A DNA stretch of 33,530 nt from Nostoc sp. CHAB 5836 (GTDB lineage: Bacteria; Cyanobacteriota; Cyanobacteriia; Cyanobacteriales; Nostocaceae), in NCBI RefSeq assembly GCF_020829445.1, contig NZ_JAIVFV010000068.1, positions 1 through 33,530 on the forward strand, in the 5' to 3' direction. The position numbers were made by a program, and so were the translations under genes. Every line of letters starts with the position of its first letter. Position 1 is the first letter of the stretch. The notes beneath the pieces were generated by a model that saw nothing but the letters and a program-made list of their open reading frames with translations, was not told the DNA's origin and searched no databases. Shown here in pieces: positions 24,632 to 32,745 of this stretch.

Positions 24632-24661
24632 AGAGCGTTCCTGATTGCGGAATGCTCTTTT
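24632..24661 (+). terminator. Rho-independent terminator after the small conserved gene
   Basis: A 10-bp stem, AGAGCGTTCC (24632-24641) with GGAATGCTCT (24649-24658), one G-U pair, a 7-nt loop, then TTTT. Confidence 0.85.
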
Positions 24662-25035
24662 GCTCCAGGTGGATGCTTCTTATTTATTGAACGTATCGCC
24701 CCACCTGAAGGACAGGGCTATTTCATTCTAGACATAAATATTAATTAATGTATCAACGGGAGAACAAGAATTTATGATTGATTTTTCAGGGATTAGGGCG
24801 ATCGCTTAAAATTTTGTCAATAAGCGGCCATTAATGCGATTATTATGGACTTTATTGACACTGAGAGGTTCTTGTTGACAAGATGCATTTGCCCTGATAT
24901 TATCGGCGTAGCGACAAAGTGAAAAAACTTTTTGGGGTTGCTGATTGATTCGGAATTTAGAATCAATTAGTGGGAGATTCAAACCCGCCACTAATTGCAA
25001 TACAGTTGAGTTAAGCATTTAGAGAAAATCGTTTA
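24662..25035. other. Stretch without a supported gene; one weak reverse frame
   Basis: A 70-codon reverse frame (24806-25018) reads NLPLIDSKFRINQQPQKVFS, then LCRYADNIRANA. Its start lies inside a CAATACAGTTGAGTTAAGCA repeat end (25000-25019), as in other CAATAC-family copies. It may be a fragment of a gene cut by the repeat. I do not recognise it. Confidence 0.35.
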
Positions 25036-25164
25036 TTATGGATTCTCGCGCAGGAAAGTGCCAATCTCATGTAGTTCCTGCTGATTGAGGCGAAATTCCC
25101 CAGCTGCGATGATTCCTTCCACCTGCTTTGGATTGCGTCCCCTTGAATACTTGAAAAAGCTAAA
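25036..25164 (-). pseudogene. Possible C-terminal remnant of an aldo/keto reductase gene
   Basis: One reverse frame reads GRNPKQVEGIIAAGEFRLNQ, then QELHEIGTFLRENP and a stop at 25036-25038. R-x-P-x-Q-V/I-E-G-x-x-x-A-x-x-x-L is typical of the last helices of aldo/keto reductases. It has no start codon and begins directly after the stop of the large gene at 25174, so it is a truncated piece. The identification is tentative. Confidence 0.4.
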
Positions 25165-25173
25165 TTAAAACAA

Positions 25174-28100
25174 CTATGGTTTCACATCACTCTCACCGCG
25201 CATAATCTTGAAAATATCCTTTACAATCTTGTTGCGAATCTCAGTTAAGTTAGTCAGATTAAGTTTTTTACATTTAAGTTGCTCAAAATACTGAATAAGG
25301 CGATCGCAATGACTTTCTAAGTGCCCGTTGTAACGCTTTTGCCCACAGTTATCCTCTAACACTGATTTGCTATAGCTAGTTGGTAAGTTCTCCAGTAACT
25401 TATCGATATCTTGCCAATCGAATGTTGAATTATAAAGAAGCAGAATTGATTTACAGGTAGCTGCCCAAATTTTTCCTAAATCTGCAAACTGTGTTAAACG
25501 ATGTGGATACAGACCTCTGACTAGAGAATCTCCTGGACTAAAGATTCTTTCTAAGTAAAATTTTCCATCATTATCTTTCTTCTCTTTATTTCCATCTTCA
25601 GCAATTGCTGAACAATATGTAAACATTCTAATAGCTTTTTGAATTTTTATTACTTTTTCGCTTTCTTTTTTTTCATCATCGCAAAGTTCCAGCATCCCCA
25701 TCCCAAAAAGTAAAATACTTGAATGTGTGCCAAATAAATAAACTGATTTATGCTCTTTTGTACAAATCTTCTTGAAGATAGAGAAATCAAAATTTATAAC
25801 ATTATTTTCAGGTTCATAAATCTGTTCAGATTCATCGCTTCCCTCACTTAATTCTTGGATAAGAGGCACGACCTGTATTTGCATATCTCCATAATGATCA
25901 TAATATTTACCATCTTTTTTCACTTCAGTTATTCTGCCTCCATTATCTTTAATTTGTTGATAGCATATTTTGCCAATTCTTTCGTAGCAAATTAATGCAT
26001 GTTCTATCAATCGCTTAGACCAATCTATACACTCTTCTCTGCTAAATCCTGTGTATGATGGTTTATAGTCTCCCAAATATGCCACCATTAAATAGCACCA
26101 ACTTTGATAGGCAGACCAATAAGCATAAAGTGCTGGATTAGCATCTCTAGCTGCATAAATTCGTGCTTTCTCTAACAAATGAATTGGTTGTATTAAAGCA
26201 TCCCATCTATTGCTAGGATGGTCAGTATAAGAAGATGTAAAGATGTAAAGTTTCGCTCTGTGTGCGTATACTCTTGATAAAAGATAGAAGAATGGATGAA
26301 AATTACTTTGACCACATGCATCAACAATGTAGTATTTTCTCAAAATATTTTTTAGATATTCTTCAGCATTATTTAAACTATCTGTAGCTGCCCGAATAGC
26401 GATACCACGATCTGAATGTGCTTGACGACTTTCTATATCTTCTAAATCTGCCAAATAATTATATCGAAACAGGCAAAGCTCATACTTAACAAATATGAAA
26501 TCGCTAAAACATTTATTATTGCCTTTTTCTGCTTCTATAATGTGGGGTTTTAAAACATCCAAATATTTTTTAGCAATCCGGTAAAGACCTTCTTTGAGAT
26601 AAAAATCAGTTATATTTAAATGAGCATCATAAGCAACTGTACTCCATGCCTTACCATCATCTACTTCTATAAAATTTAAATTGTTGTCTACGACACGATA
26701 ACGATTGCAAAAAAGTGTTTTATTTAGATAACCTTCCATTGCTTTCAAAGAAAACGGATAAAAATTTACATAACCTTCCGCTAGCCGTAGAGCATCTATT
26801 TCTTCAACACGATGGCATAGCTCAGTCATATAAGTTACAGGATTTATTCCAGTTTGTTGAATTGCTCTTAATCTAGCTTGTAGTGCAGCTTTCGCAGCTA
26901 TTTCTACAGTATCAAACCCGCAGTACTCACCGTAAATTACTTCGTTATTAGAAATTATTTCATCATAGGTTTTATTTTGCTGAATTGCTTTTTCAATATC
27001 AGATTTATTGCAGAGGTTAATCAAGCTATAAGACCAAACGAGACTGGAACTACCAAAAAATTCGTTATTGTTTAAAATGTCACGAGCTAACGGTAAATAG
27101 CTACTTAAGCTAGGAATATCCCAAAATAAGACTCTATTGATTGCCGCAACAATATTATGGATAGGACTGCCAATACCAGAAATTTCCTCAAAAAATTCTA
27201 ATTTATTTTCATTTTGATTAAAAGAACGAATTTGATGAGCTTTTTCTGGAATCCAAGGTTGATAATTATCTGGAATCTTTATATAAAAATGTACTTTTAT
27301 TTTGTAGGCAAATTGATTTTTAAAACCTACAACATCTTCCTCATCTTCTTCATCTTCCAACAACAATGGATTGAGTAAACCAAACTTCTGCTCTTTGGTT
27401 TTAAGATAAAGCGGTAATGGATGTATTTTCTCAATTTCAAAATGTTTTAAATGAATAGGGAAATCGTCACTTAGTGCTTTATTTTCTACAATACAGCGAG
27501 TTAAATGCTCTATAAAATTATGAGGTATTAGACTAGTCTTATGTTGTACGTCATCAGTAAAAATTTCATTTTTAAACATAGATTTATATTGTCTCAAACC
27601 AGATTGCAATTCAATCCGACTGATTTGATCGCAAACTTTACTGACAAGCTCTTTAATTTTTTGTGATTTTAACTCTGCATCTATTCCTTGATAAAATTCT
27701 GCTAGGATAATTTCAATGTTATTCTGAATAATATCTGTAGTTGAAAGAGTTATATTTAATCTATTTTTAGACTCTAATTTATTGAATGAATTATAAAAAA
27801 TATCGGTTATTTTTTTGTAGAAAAGTATAGTATCTTCCGTTTTTAAACCTTTACTAGGATCTGTAACAGTTGATAAAAATTCTTGTAATATAGCTTCACC
27901 CGGATGTATGGGAAGCTTTAATACTTCCTTCTCTTCCAAAGTTAATTGATAAAAGATACGAAATACCCTTAATTTTTCTCCTCTAGTTAAGATTCGTAAG
28001 ATTTTGGACTTTGGTGTTTCTAATCTTTTTGCAGCCCGGTATTCTTGAATTCCCTCTAAAATTTCTACCAACTTTCCCAGAGTTAGTCCTGGAACTACAG

Positions 28101-28401
28101 AGATTCTTTCTTTTTCACTATAGTATTCAGGAAGTACTGAGCGTAAAACACGTCTAATAAAAATCCGATTATTTTTCTGACCCCATTGATTAGCAATACT
28201 ACTTTCATTAGGTTTAACAATATCCTCCTTTTCGTTTATCCCTAGATCCGTCAAGTAATTAAGTAAGTATTTATACACTGATGTTGCTCTATATGGATCG
28301 CCAGAACGACGATGCTCACAACTTAAAGAATATTTACTTTCCAATGATTCAGAGTTAGGTGAGCTTTTCTCACTTTCAGAGTGATTATTCTGCTTGTGCA
28401 T
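25174..28401 (-). CDS. Large protein of unknown function, 1075 residues
   Basis: The frame runs without interruption for 1075 codons on the reverse strand; AAGG lies nine bases before the ATG at 28401. Residues 1-25 are polar and Ser-rich. A helical N-terminal region follows (GLTLGKLVEILEGIQEYRAA near 105-124). An acidic patch, EDEEDEEDVVG (349-359), precedes a short beta-like stretch (YKIKVHFYIKIP). The region from about 490 to 820 has helix-pair, TPR-like spacing (AYDAHLNITDFYLKEGLYRI, ARIYAARDANPALYAYWSAY). There is no signal peptide, no membrane segment and no recognisable enzymatic motif. It is transcribed divergently from a split M4 peptidase with shared operator-like repeats. I cannot assign a family; a large alpha-solenoid scaffold is one reading. 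Confidence 0.85.
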   Translation of the reverse strand: MHKQNNHSESEKSSPNSESLESKYSLSCEHRRSGDPYRATSVYKYLLNYLTDLGINEKEDIVKPNESSIANQWGQKNNRIFIRRVLRSVLPEYYSEKERISVVPGLTLGKLVEILEGIQEYRAAKRLETPKSKILRILTRGEKLRVFRIFYQLTLEEKEVLKLPIHPGEAILQEFLSTVTDPSKGLKTEDTILFYKKITDIFYNSFNKLESKNRLNITLSTTDIIQNNIEIILAEFYQGIDAELKSQKIKELVSKVCDQISRIELQSGLRQYKSMFKNEIFTDDVQHKTSLIPHNFIEHLTRCIVENKALSDDFPIHLKHFEIEKIHPLPLYLKTKEQKFGLLNPLLLEDEEDEEDVVGFKNQFAYKIKVHFYIKIPDNYQPWIPEKAHQIRSFNQNENKLEFFEEISGIGSPIHNIVAAINRVLFWDIPSLSSYLPLARDILNNNEFFGSSSLVWSYSLINLCNKSDIEKAIQQNKTYDEIISNNEVIYGEYCGFDTVEIAAKAALQARLRAIQQTGINPVTYMTELCHRVEEIDALRLAEGYVNFYPFSLKAMEGYLNKTLFCNRYRVVDNNLNFIEVDDGKAWSTVAYDAHLNITDFYLKEGLYRIAKKYLDVLKPHIIEAEKGNNKCFSDFIFVKYELCLFRYNYLADLEDIESRQAHSDRGIAIRAATDSLNNAEEYLKNILRKYYIVDACGQSNFHPFFYLLSRVYAHRAKLYIFTSSYTDHPSNRWDALIQPIHLLEKARIYAARDANPALYAYWSAYQSWCYLMVAYLGDYKPSYTGFSREECIDWSKRLIEHALICYERIGKICYQQIKDNGGRITEVKKDGKYYDHYGDMQIQVVPLIQELSEGSDESEQIYEPENNVINFDFSIFKKICTKEHKSVYLFGTHSSILLFGMGMLELCDDEKKESEKVIKIQKAIRMFTYCSAIAEDGNKEKKDNDGKFYLERIFSPGDSLVRGLYPHRLTQFADLGKIWAATCKSILLLYNSTFDWQDIDKLLENLPTSYSKSVLEDNCGQKRYNGHLESHCDRLIQYFEQLKCKKLNLTNLTEIRNKIVKDIFKIMRGESDVKP

Positions 28402-28441
28402 ACTTTAAGCCTTGGTTCTGTATAGTCTGTTTCTAACCAGA

Positions 28442-28470
28442 TTATTTTTTTGTACAAATTGTACAGTCAA
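28442..28470 (-). promoter_or_regulatory. Candidate promoter for the large unknown gene, overlapping operator 1
   Basis: On the reverse strand TTGACT (28465-28470), a 17-bp spacer and AAATAA (28442-28447) form a partial promoter, about 40 bp before the ATG at 28401. The spacer is almost entirely occupied by the first GTACA-type site, a position expected for repression. The -10 match is weak. Confidence 0.4.
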
Positions 28471-28700
28471 TATATCTGAATGTAGCTATATTTGTACATG
28501 TTGTACATATTTTTTAGTAATTATTGGGTTAATAGCAAGCTACATTAGGGAGTTTTTTAAAATGAAATACATCAGCTTGTATAATACGTATTAGGCTAAT
28601 GTCATTAGTGCTACCAAGTTTTACAGCTTTGTTGCAATAGATTTTAGTTATCTGATGGGTTACTTTTTTCAGTAATCAAATCGTACATTTTGTATATATA

Positions 28701-28729
28701 TTGACAAACATTTTGTAGTTATATATTAT
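28701..28729 (+). promoter_or_regulatory. Candidate promoter for the M4 propeptide gene
   Basis: TTGACA (28701-28706), a 17-bp spacer and TATTAT (28724-28729) form a near-consensus promoter on the forward strand. The third operator-like site ends four bases before the -35. The untranslated leader would be about 260 bases before the ATG at 29000. Confidence 0.55.
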
Positions 28730-28999
28730 ATCGTAAGATATAATATATATCAATTATATACAATTGCGTAAGTTGTTTGTACATTTTGTATTTTTGACCT
28801 AAACGCTATCACGGCTTGTGTAAAAATGACCTGAACAATTTTCATGTGAAAGCTACATTTGGCTAAACCGTTCAAAATCAAATTTGTATAACTTATTTTT
28901 ATATGCTGTCTTAGTTAGTAGTTAACAATAAAGTTAAACACTCTAGTGCATAACCCTTTATCAAATAACCACAATCCTAGTTTTACCCAGAGGAATGGT

Positions 29000-29764
29000 A
29001 TGAGTATCTTGACTTTTCATTCCGAAGACGCAGGCATTAAATATCATCGGCTTGCTCAAGCGTTAAAAAAAGCCAATGTATCCAAGATAGCCAAAGAGGC
29101 TGAAATAGCTAGAAAGTCTGGAAAAGTTAAAGAATCTGGAAAAGCTGGAGTCACAGATGATTTGGTACATAAGTTTAAGGAAGTAGCGCACTGGTTATTA
29201 ATAGCTGTATTGGGATGGGAAGCTGAGTCTCGACGAGGTTTTGTTCAGTCTGATTCTTTGTCATCTAAAGTGTCAACTCACGAGACTCAGTTGGAAAGTG
29301 TAGCTATTGAAACTTGGAAGCTAGCTAATACACATACAATCAAATTCCACCAGAAATATAAAGATATTCCTGTATATGGTGCTCAGGTGAATGTCGAAAT
29401 TGACGAGGAGAACGAATTACTTGCAATCAACTCAGCCATTGGCATTCCTATTGATATTGATGAGAACCCCAAGATTAAGTCTAATGAACTTAAAGACTTA
29501 ATTCAGAAAATGACCAAGTGGGACTTGAAAAATTCGGTTTTAAAATCCACTCTTTACTATTACTTTGACTCCACACAGTCTCAAGATAAAGAAAACAAGC
29601 CTCAAGACGGACAATGGCGGCTAGTATACTTAGTCGAAAATCAAATTGATAAAACTAACGATCCCCAAATGTTTGAGTCGATACAAGAAATGGTAGACTA
29701 TGTAATTGATGCTCATACGGGAGAATTAGTGTCCAAGCTCCCTCGTGTGAAGACTATCCGATAA
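29000..29764 (+). CDS. Stand-alone M4 peptidase propeptide (FTP and PepSY-like domains)
   Basis: The product is 254 residues from the ATG at 29000, which has GAGG about six bases upstream. An earlier alternative start at 28946 adds 18 polar residues. Residues about 112-148 (HTIKFHQKYKDIPVYGAQVN, then VEIDEENELLAINSAIG) form the FTP domain of thermolysin-type propeptides. Residues about 182-243, with QWRLVYLVENQI and YVIDAHTGELVSKLPR, form the PepSY-like part that normally directly precedes the mature enzyme. The frame then ends with two successive stops, TAA TAG. In the usual family the propeptide is fused to the catalytic domain, where it acts as chaperone and inhibitor. There is no N-terminal signal peptide. 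The catalytic gene follows 35 bp later. Confidence 0.85.
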   Translation: MSILTFHSEDAGIKYHRLAQALKKANVSKIAKEAEIARKSGKVKESGKAGVTDDLVHKFKEVAHWLLIAVLGWEAESRRGFVQSDSLSSKVSTHETQLESVAIETWKLANTHTIKFHQKYKDIPVYGAQVNVEIDEENELLAINSAIGIPIDIDENPKIKSNELKDLIQKMTKWDLKNSVLKSTLYYYFDSTQSQDKENKPQDGQWRLVYLVENQIDKTNDPQMFESIQEMVDYVIDAHTGELVSKLPRVKTIR

Positions 29765-29799
29765 TAGCTTTAGGATAAAGGTGCAGGGGTTTGGTGCAG

Positions 29800-30816
29800 A
29801 TGCAGGTAACAATTCGGGATTATTTTGATCAAGAGCGTACCCTTTGTTATGAAGAGGTCACCAACTCAGAACCAACTTCGTATTTTGAAGATACAGATCT
29901 CAAAGTATGTACCTATTACATTAATGATTATGGGACAGAAGCTCTTCCTGGTAGAAACATAGTTAACCCTCCACCCTGGCAACCCCAAAGTATTAGTGCG
30001 TATGCTAACGCTTGTGATGTAGCTGTATTTTTCAGGGAGGTGCTAGAGTATATCCCATCACACGAAACTACGGCGCACTACATCTCTAGTATTCAATGTA
30101 TTGAAGACCAATCAAACCAAAATCAAAATATGGATGCTTGGTGGTCTTCTGATTATCAACAAGCATTTTTTGGGCAATGCCAAGTCAATAATCAATTTCT
30201 TTGTTTTGCTGTTTCACAAGATATAGTTGCTCATGAATTTACTCACGCCTTGACAAGTTGGACTACTAAACTCGATTATATGGGTGAATCAGGAGCGCTT
30301 GATGAATCCTATGCTGATATTTTCGGCATTTTGATTGCCAACTTTCGCAATCATGAAATTGGAACTTGGAAATGGGAAATAGGAAATGGTTTTAGCAACC
30401 AAGGTTACGCCTTCAGGAATTTGCAGCAACCTGACAAATGTAATTCCAAATTCATCATTAATGGTCAGCCACAACAGATAAATCATCCAGCACACATGGA
30501 TAATTTTCTCCACTTGTCATACGATAAAGATCATGGTGGAGTTCATCATAACTGTAGTATACATAACCACGCTGCTTATAAATTACTAATTTCTCAGAAT
30601 AACGAAACAAACGAATATCTATTCGATGCTAGCACCGTAGCAGTCTTGTTCTATCAAGCCTTAAAAAAGCTCGGTCCAAAATCTGGTTTCACTGATAGCC
30701 GTTTAGCTATTGAGAATATTGCAAAAACTCTATTTCGTGGAAATCCTCCTAATGAGAAGCAGAAAAAGCTGGGAGCGATCGCCACAGCTTTCGACAGTGT
30801 AGGAATTGTGATTTAA
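29800..30816 (+). CDS. M4 (thermolysin-type) metallopeptidase catalytic domain
   Basis: The product is 338 residues from the ATG at 29800, with AGGGG ten bases upstream; a GTG at 29794 or TTG at 29791 is also possible. VAHEFTHALTSW carries the HExxH zinc site (His145, Glu146, His149). GESGALDESYADIFG supplies the third ligand Glu169. GGVHHNCSIHNHAAY matches the GGVHxNSGIxNxAAY active-site histidine segment (His249). YANACDVAVFFREVL and NMDAWWSSDYQQAFFG fit the N-terminal part of the catalytic domain. It lacks propeptide and signal peptide, which are supplied, at least for the propeptide, by the gene just upstream. Catalytic residues are all present, so activity is likely. Confidence 0.93.
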   Translation: MQVTIRDYFDQERTLCYEEVTNSEPTSYFEDTDLKVCTYYINDYGTEALPGRNIVNPPPWQPQSISAYANACDVAVFFREVLEYIPSHETTAHYISSIQCIEDQSNQNQNMDAWWSSDYQQAFFGQCQVNNQFLCFAVSQDIVAHEFTHALTSWTTKLDYMGESGALDESYADIFGILIANFRNHEIGTWKWEIGNGFSNQGYAFRNLQQPDKCNSKFIINGQPQQINHPAHMDNFLHLSYDKDHGGVHHNCSIHNHAAYKLLISQNNETNEYLFDASTVAVLFYQALKKLGPKSGFTDSRLAIENIAKTLFRGNPPNEKQKKLGAIATAFDSVGIVI

Positions 30817-30908
30817 GCGCATTAGTGGGGGAAGAACACAAGAATACTCTCTCGATTTTATAGCGCATTTTTAATGCCAATACCGCGCAGCGATTCTGCT
30901 CAGTTGTA

Positions 30909-30996
30909 GCTCAACTACTGATTGTGGGGTGGGCAACATGAGCGCTCACGTTGCCCACCCCACAAGATTGGGTAATTTATTTGTTGTCAGTCCTTT
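30909..30996. repeat. Palindromic element, uninterrupted relative of the one at 9949
   Basis: A 21-bp stem with one G-U mismatch, TGTGGGGTGGGCAACATGAG-C (from 30923) folding back on GCTCACGTTGCCCACCCC-ACA (to 30964), is followed by AGATTGGGTAATTTATTTG and TTGTCAGTCC. The flank is the reverse complement of 9951-9990, and CTCAACTACTGATTGTGGGG matches the other flank near 10336-10360. This copy shows the state of the element before the insertions at 10001 and 10179. Confidence 0.85.
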
Positions 30997-31041
30997 ACGG
31001 GGAGGGGATTAAGGTTATTTTCCTTGTCTCCCACTCCCTAC

Positions 31042-32091
31042 TCAATAAGGATTTGAATCAATTCGTCCCCTTTTAACACTCCTAAGATAGTACCCAGAGG
31101 TTGGTCGGTTTTTAAGATTAAAGGTGTCGCCACTGCGAACTTTCCAAATTTTGTAACTGGAAAAGGTCAAAGGCGTTCGGGGTTCGCATACTTCCGGCAT
31201 ATGATTGCCAAGTACAAAGTATACCGCACCCCTACCCATAACTTTTACCAAACCATTTTTATCCACAAGAACCGATGTACTTTCACTAACTGCTATGCCT
31301 AAAACACTGCTAGATACACCGTCCTTAATTTGACGGGCAATAAAAGTCATAATTCGACCCATTCTTTGCCGCCTGTCGAAGTGTGTATCTACGATAGTTC
31401 CCTTCAAATTACTCCAATTGAAAAAGTTGTAAGTAAAAGTAATGTCTCGGTAGGGATCTTCGAGTGCGTCTCTAGTTTCAATGCCTTTTTCGGAAGAAGC
31501 GCAAGCATCATACACACAATCACTTTGGATCATTGCGCCCGCACTGGTGCCACCAATACCACCTCCTTTAAGGTAAACTGACTTAACAGCAGCCTCAAGC
31601 TTAGTATCTTTCCAGTTGCGGATGTATTGACATTGGTCGCCGCCAGCAAAGAAAATCACATCAGCGTTTCTGACTTTTTCATAAATCTCAGCTTTGTTTG
31701 CCTCCTGTCTATTGTTAATCAGAAGAGTTTCCACAGAGTTTACGCCTTTCATGGCATAAATTAGCCGATTGTAATCGTGATTACCATTAGTGCGGAGGAC
31801 TACAACATTAACTTTAGTGCTGGAGTTGGCACTTCCCCGAACTTGGTTAATCATCCACTGGATAGCATCATCGACATCGGGGCCCCCGCCACCTAAGCTA
31901 AGGACTGGGCCCGCCAAGGAAGGACGGACATCAGGGGGGGGAGAGGGGGAAGGGCGAACATCAACAGTATCACCCAGGAAGTAGCGTTTCCAGCTTGCAA
32001 TAAAACGGGTTATTAGGAAGGTTCCCATCTTTAACAACTTGATTCCTATATTTTTCAAGCGCCTTGCTATGCTTGGGAATGCCTTTGTCAT
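31042..32091 (-). CDS. Cyanophycinase-like peptidase S51 family protein
   Basis: The product is 349 residues from the ATG at 32091; an upstream TTG at 32109 is less likely. The fold motifs are VLSLGGGGPDVDDA, VIFFAGGDQCQYIRNW, GGTSAGAMIQ with the nucleophile Ser183, and DTHFDRRQRMGR with His237. These match serine peptidases of family S51, which includes cyanophycinase (hydrolysis of the Asp-Arg storage polymer) and peptidase E. The N-terminal ~60 residues are unusual: a basic amphipathic stretch (ARRLKNIGIKLLKMGTFLIT) and a proline-rich linker (VRPSPSPPPDVRPSLAGP). Substrate is uncertain, since the family also includes non-cyanophycin enzymes. It converges with the M4 genes. Confidence 0.85.
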   Translation of the reverse strand: MTKAFPSIARRLKNIGIKLLKMGTFLITRFIASWKRYFLGDTVDVRPSPSPPPDVRPSLAGPVLSLGGGGPDVDDAIQWMINQVRGSANSSTKVNVVVLRTNGNHDYNRLIYAMKGVNSVETLLINNRQEANKAEIYEKVRNADVIFFAGGDQCQYIRNWKDTKLEAAVKSVYLKGGGIGGTSAGAMIQSDCVYDACASSEKGIETRDALEDPYRDITFTYNFFNWSNLKGTIVDTHFDRRQRMGRIMTFIARQIKDGVSSSVLGIAVSESTSVLVDKNGLVKVMGRGAVYFVLGNHMPEVCEPRTPLTFSSYKIWKVRSGDTFNLKNRPTSGYYLRSVKRGRIDSNPY

Positions 32092-32172
32092 ACTAAGCTT
32101 CTGGAGCAAACTGCAATTATCGCTAGGCTAAGACGCATTTTAATTGCTTATTTATTCGTAAAATTCATCCTT

Positions 32173-32262
32173 TGTCATTAGTCGTTAGTCATTTGTCATT
32201 TGTCATTTGTGAATAACCAATGACCCATGCCTCATGCCTCATGCTCCATGACAAATGACGGT
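32173..32262. repeat. Heptameric repeats in inverted arrangement
   Basis: GTCATTT units (32183-32211) are followed by complementary AATGACC and CATGCCT-type units and ATGACAAATGAC (to about 32260). The two orientations face each other, so the region can form a hairpin. Confidence 0.8.
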
Positions 32263-32359
32263 CTTAACGAAAAATGTGCAATTTAGAGGCGCACTAGCTT
32301 AACTGTGGCACTAGATAGGGTAAATTTTCCAGCGTACAGGGCTTGTACTGTTTTTTAAC

Positions 32360-32403
32360 GCAAAGTAGCGCAGAGTAATCATTAATTCTCGGCGCTACTT
32401 TGC
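32360..32403. repeat. Inverted repeat GCAAAGTAGCGC / GCGCTACTTTGC
   Basis: A 12-bp perfect inverted repeat (32360-32371 and 32392-32403) with a 20-bp loop lies between A- and T-rich flanks. It is a short intergenic palindrome of the type common in Nostoc; a role as terminator is not supported by a T-tract at the right place. Confidence 0.6.
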
Positions 32404-32573
32404 AAAAATCTTCACATTGCTTGTGGCGTTTAATTCCAGCCAGATGAAATCCAAAATCGACTCTGACAATTCAGGTCATGTGGAAAAGCTAACACGAAAC
32501 CTAACCCCCCAGCCCCCAACCCTTGTAGGGAAGGGGGAGAACTCAAAGCCTCTCCCCTAGAAGGCAGGGCTGA

Positions 32574-32745
32574 TTCATCCCACAAGAGCAAGGAGTTTGT
32601 CAATGTCATGAGAGAGAAATCTTTGGGCAATTGTGATGGAAGCATAACCATTTCGACGGAGTATATTAAGAGCGATCGCTCGCATAATTGAGAGATTTGC
32701 AGGAGCCTTACCCATACGTATAGTTGAATTATCTTCATTTAATCC
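32574..32745 (-). pseudogene. C-terminal fragment of an ISAs1-like transposase
   Basis: One reverse frame reads GLNEDNSTIRMGKAPANLSI, then MRAIALNILRRNGYASITIA and a stop at 32574-32576. The pattern N-L-S-I-M-R-x-I-A-L-N-x-L-R-R-N-G-x-x-S-I resembles the C-terminus of ISAs1-family or related DDE transposases. There is no N-terminal part, so it is a remnant. Family assignment is tentative. Confidence 0.55.

Larger units (their letters stand above)
28402..28999. promoter_or_regulatory. Divergent regulatory region with four tandem GTACA-type operators
   Basis: Four sites share the pattern GTACA-N4-GTA(C/T)(A/T), two half sites 9 bp apart: 28452-28465, 28494-28507, 28683-28696 and 28779-28792. 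The first two have perfect TGTACA hexamers and start exactly 42 bp apart, four helical turns. The region is about 600 bp, A/T-rich and gene-free. It separates the large unknown gene from the M4 peptidase genes, so one DNA-binding protein could coordinate both. Confidence 0.7.

Noticed and set aside
28402-28510. NtcA binding sites in the divergent region
   Set aside because: The symmetric GTA...TAC pair has seven bases between, not the eight of NtcA sites, and the direct-repeat spacing of 9 bp is the more regular feature.
29762-29799. Single frameshift explaining the split M4 gene
   Set aside because: The open range of the first frame ends at 29761 and that of the second begins at 29779, so no single shift can join them.
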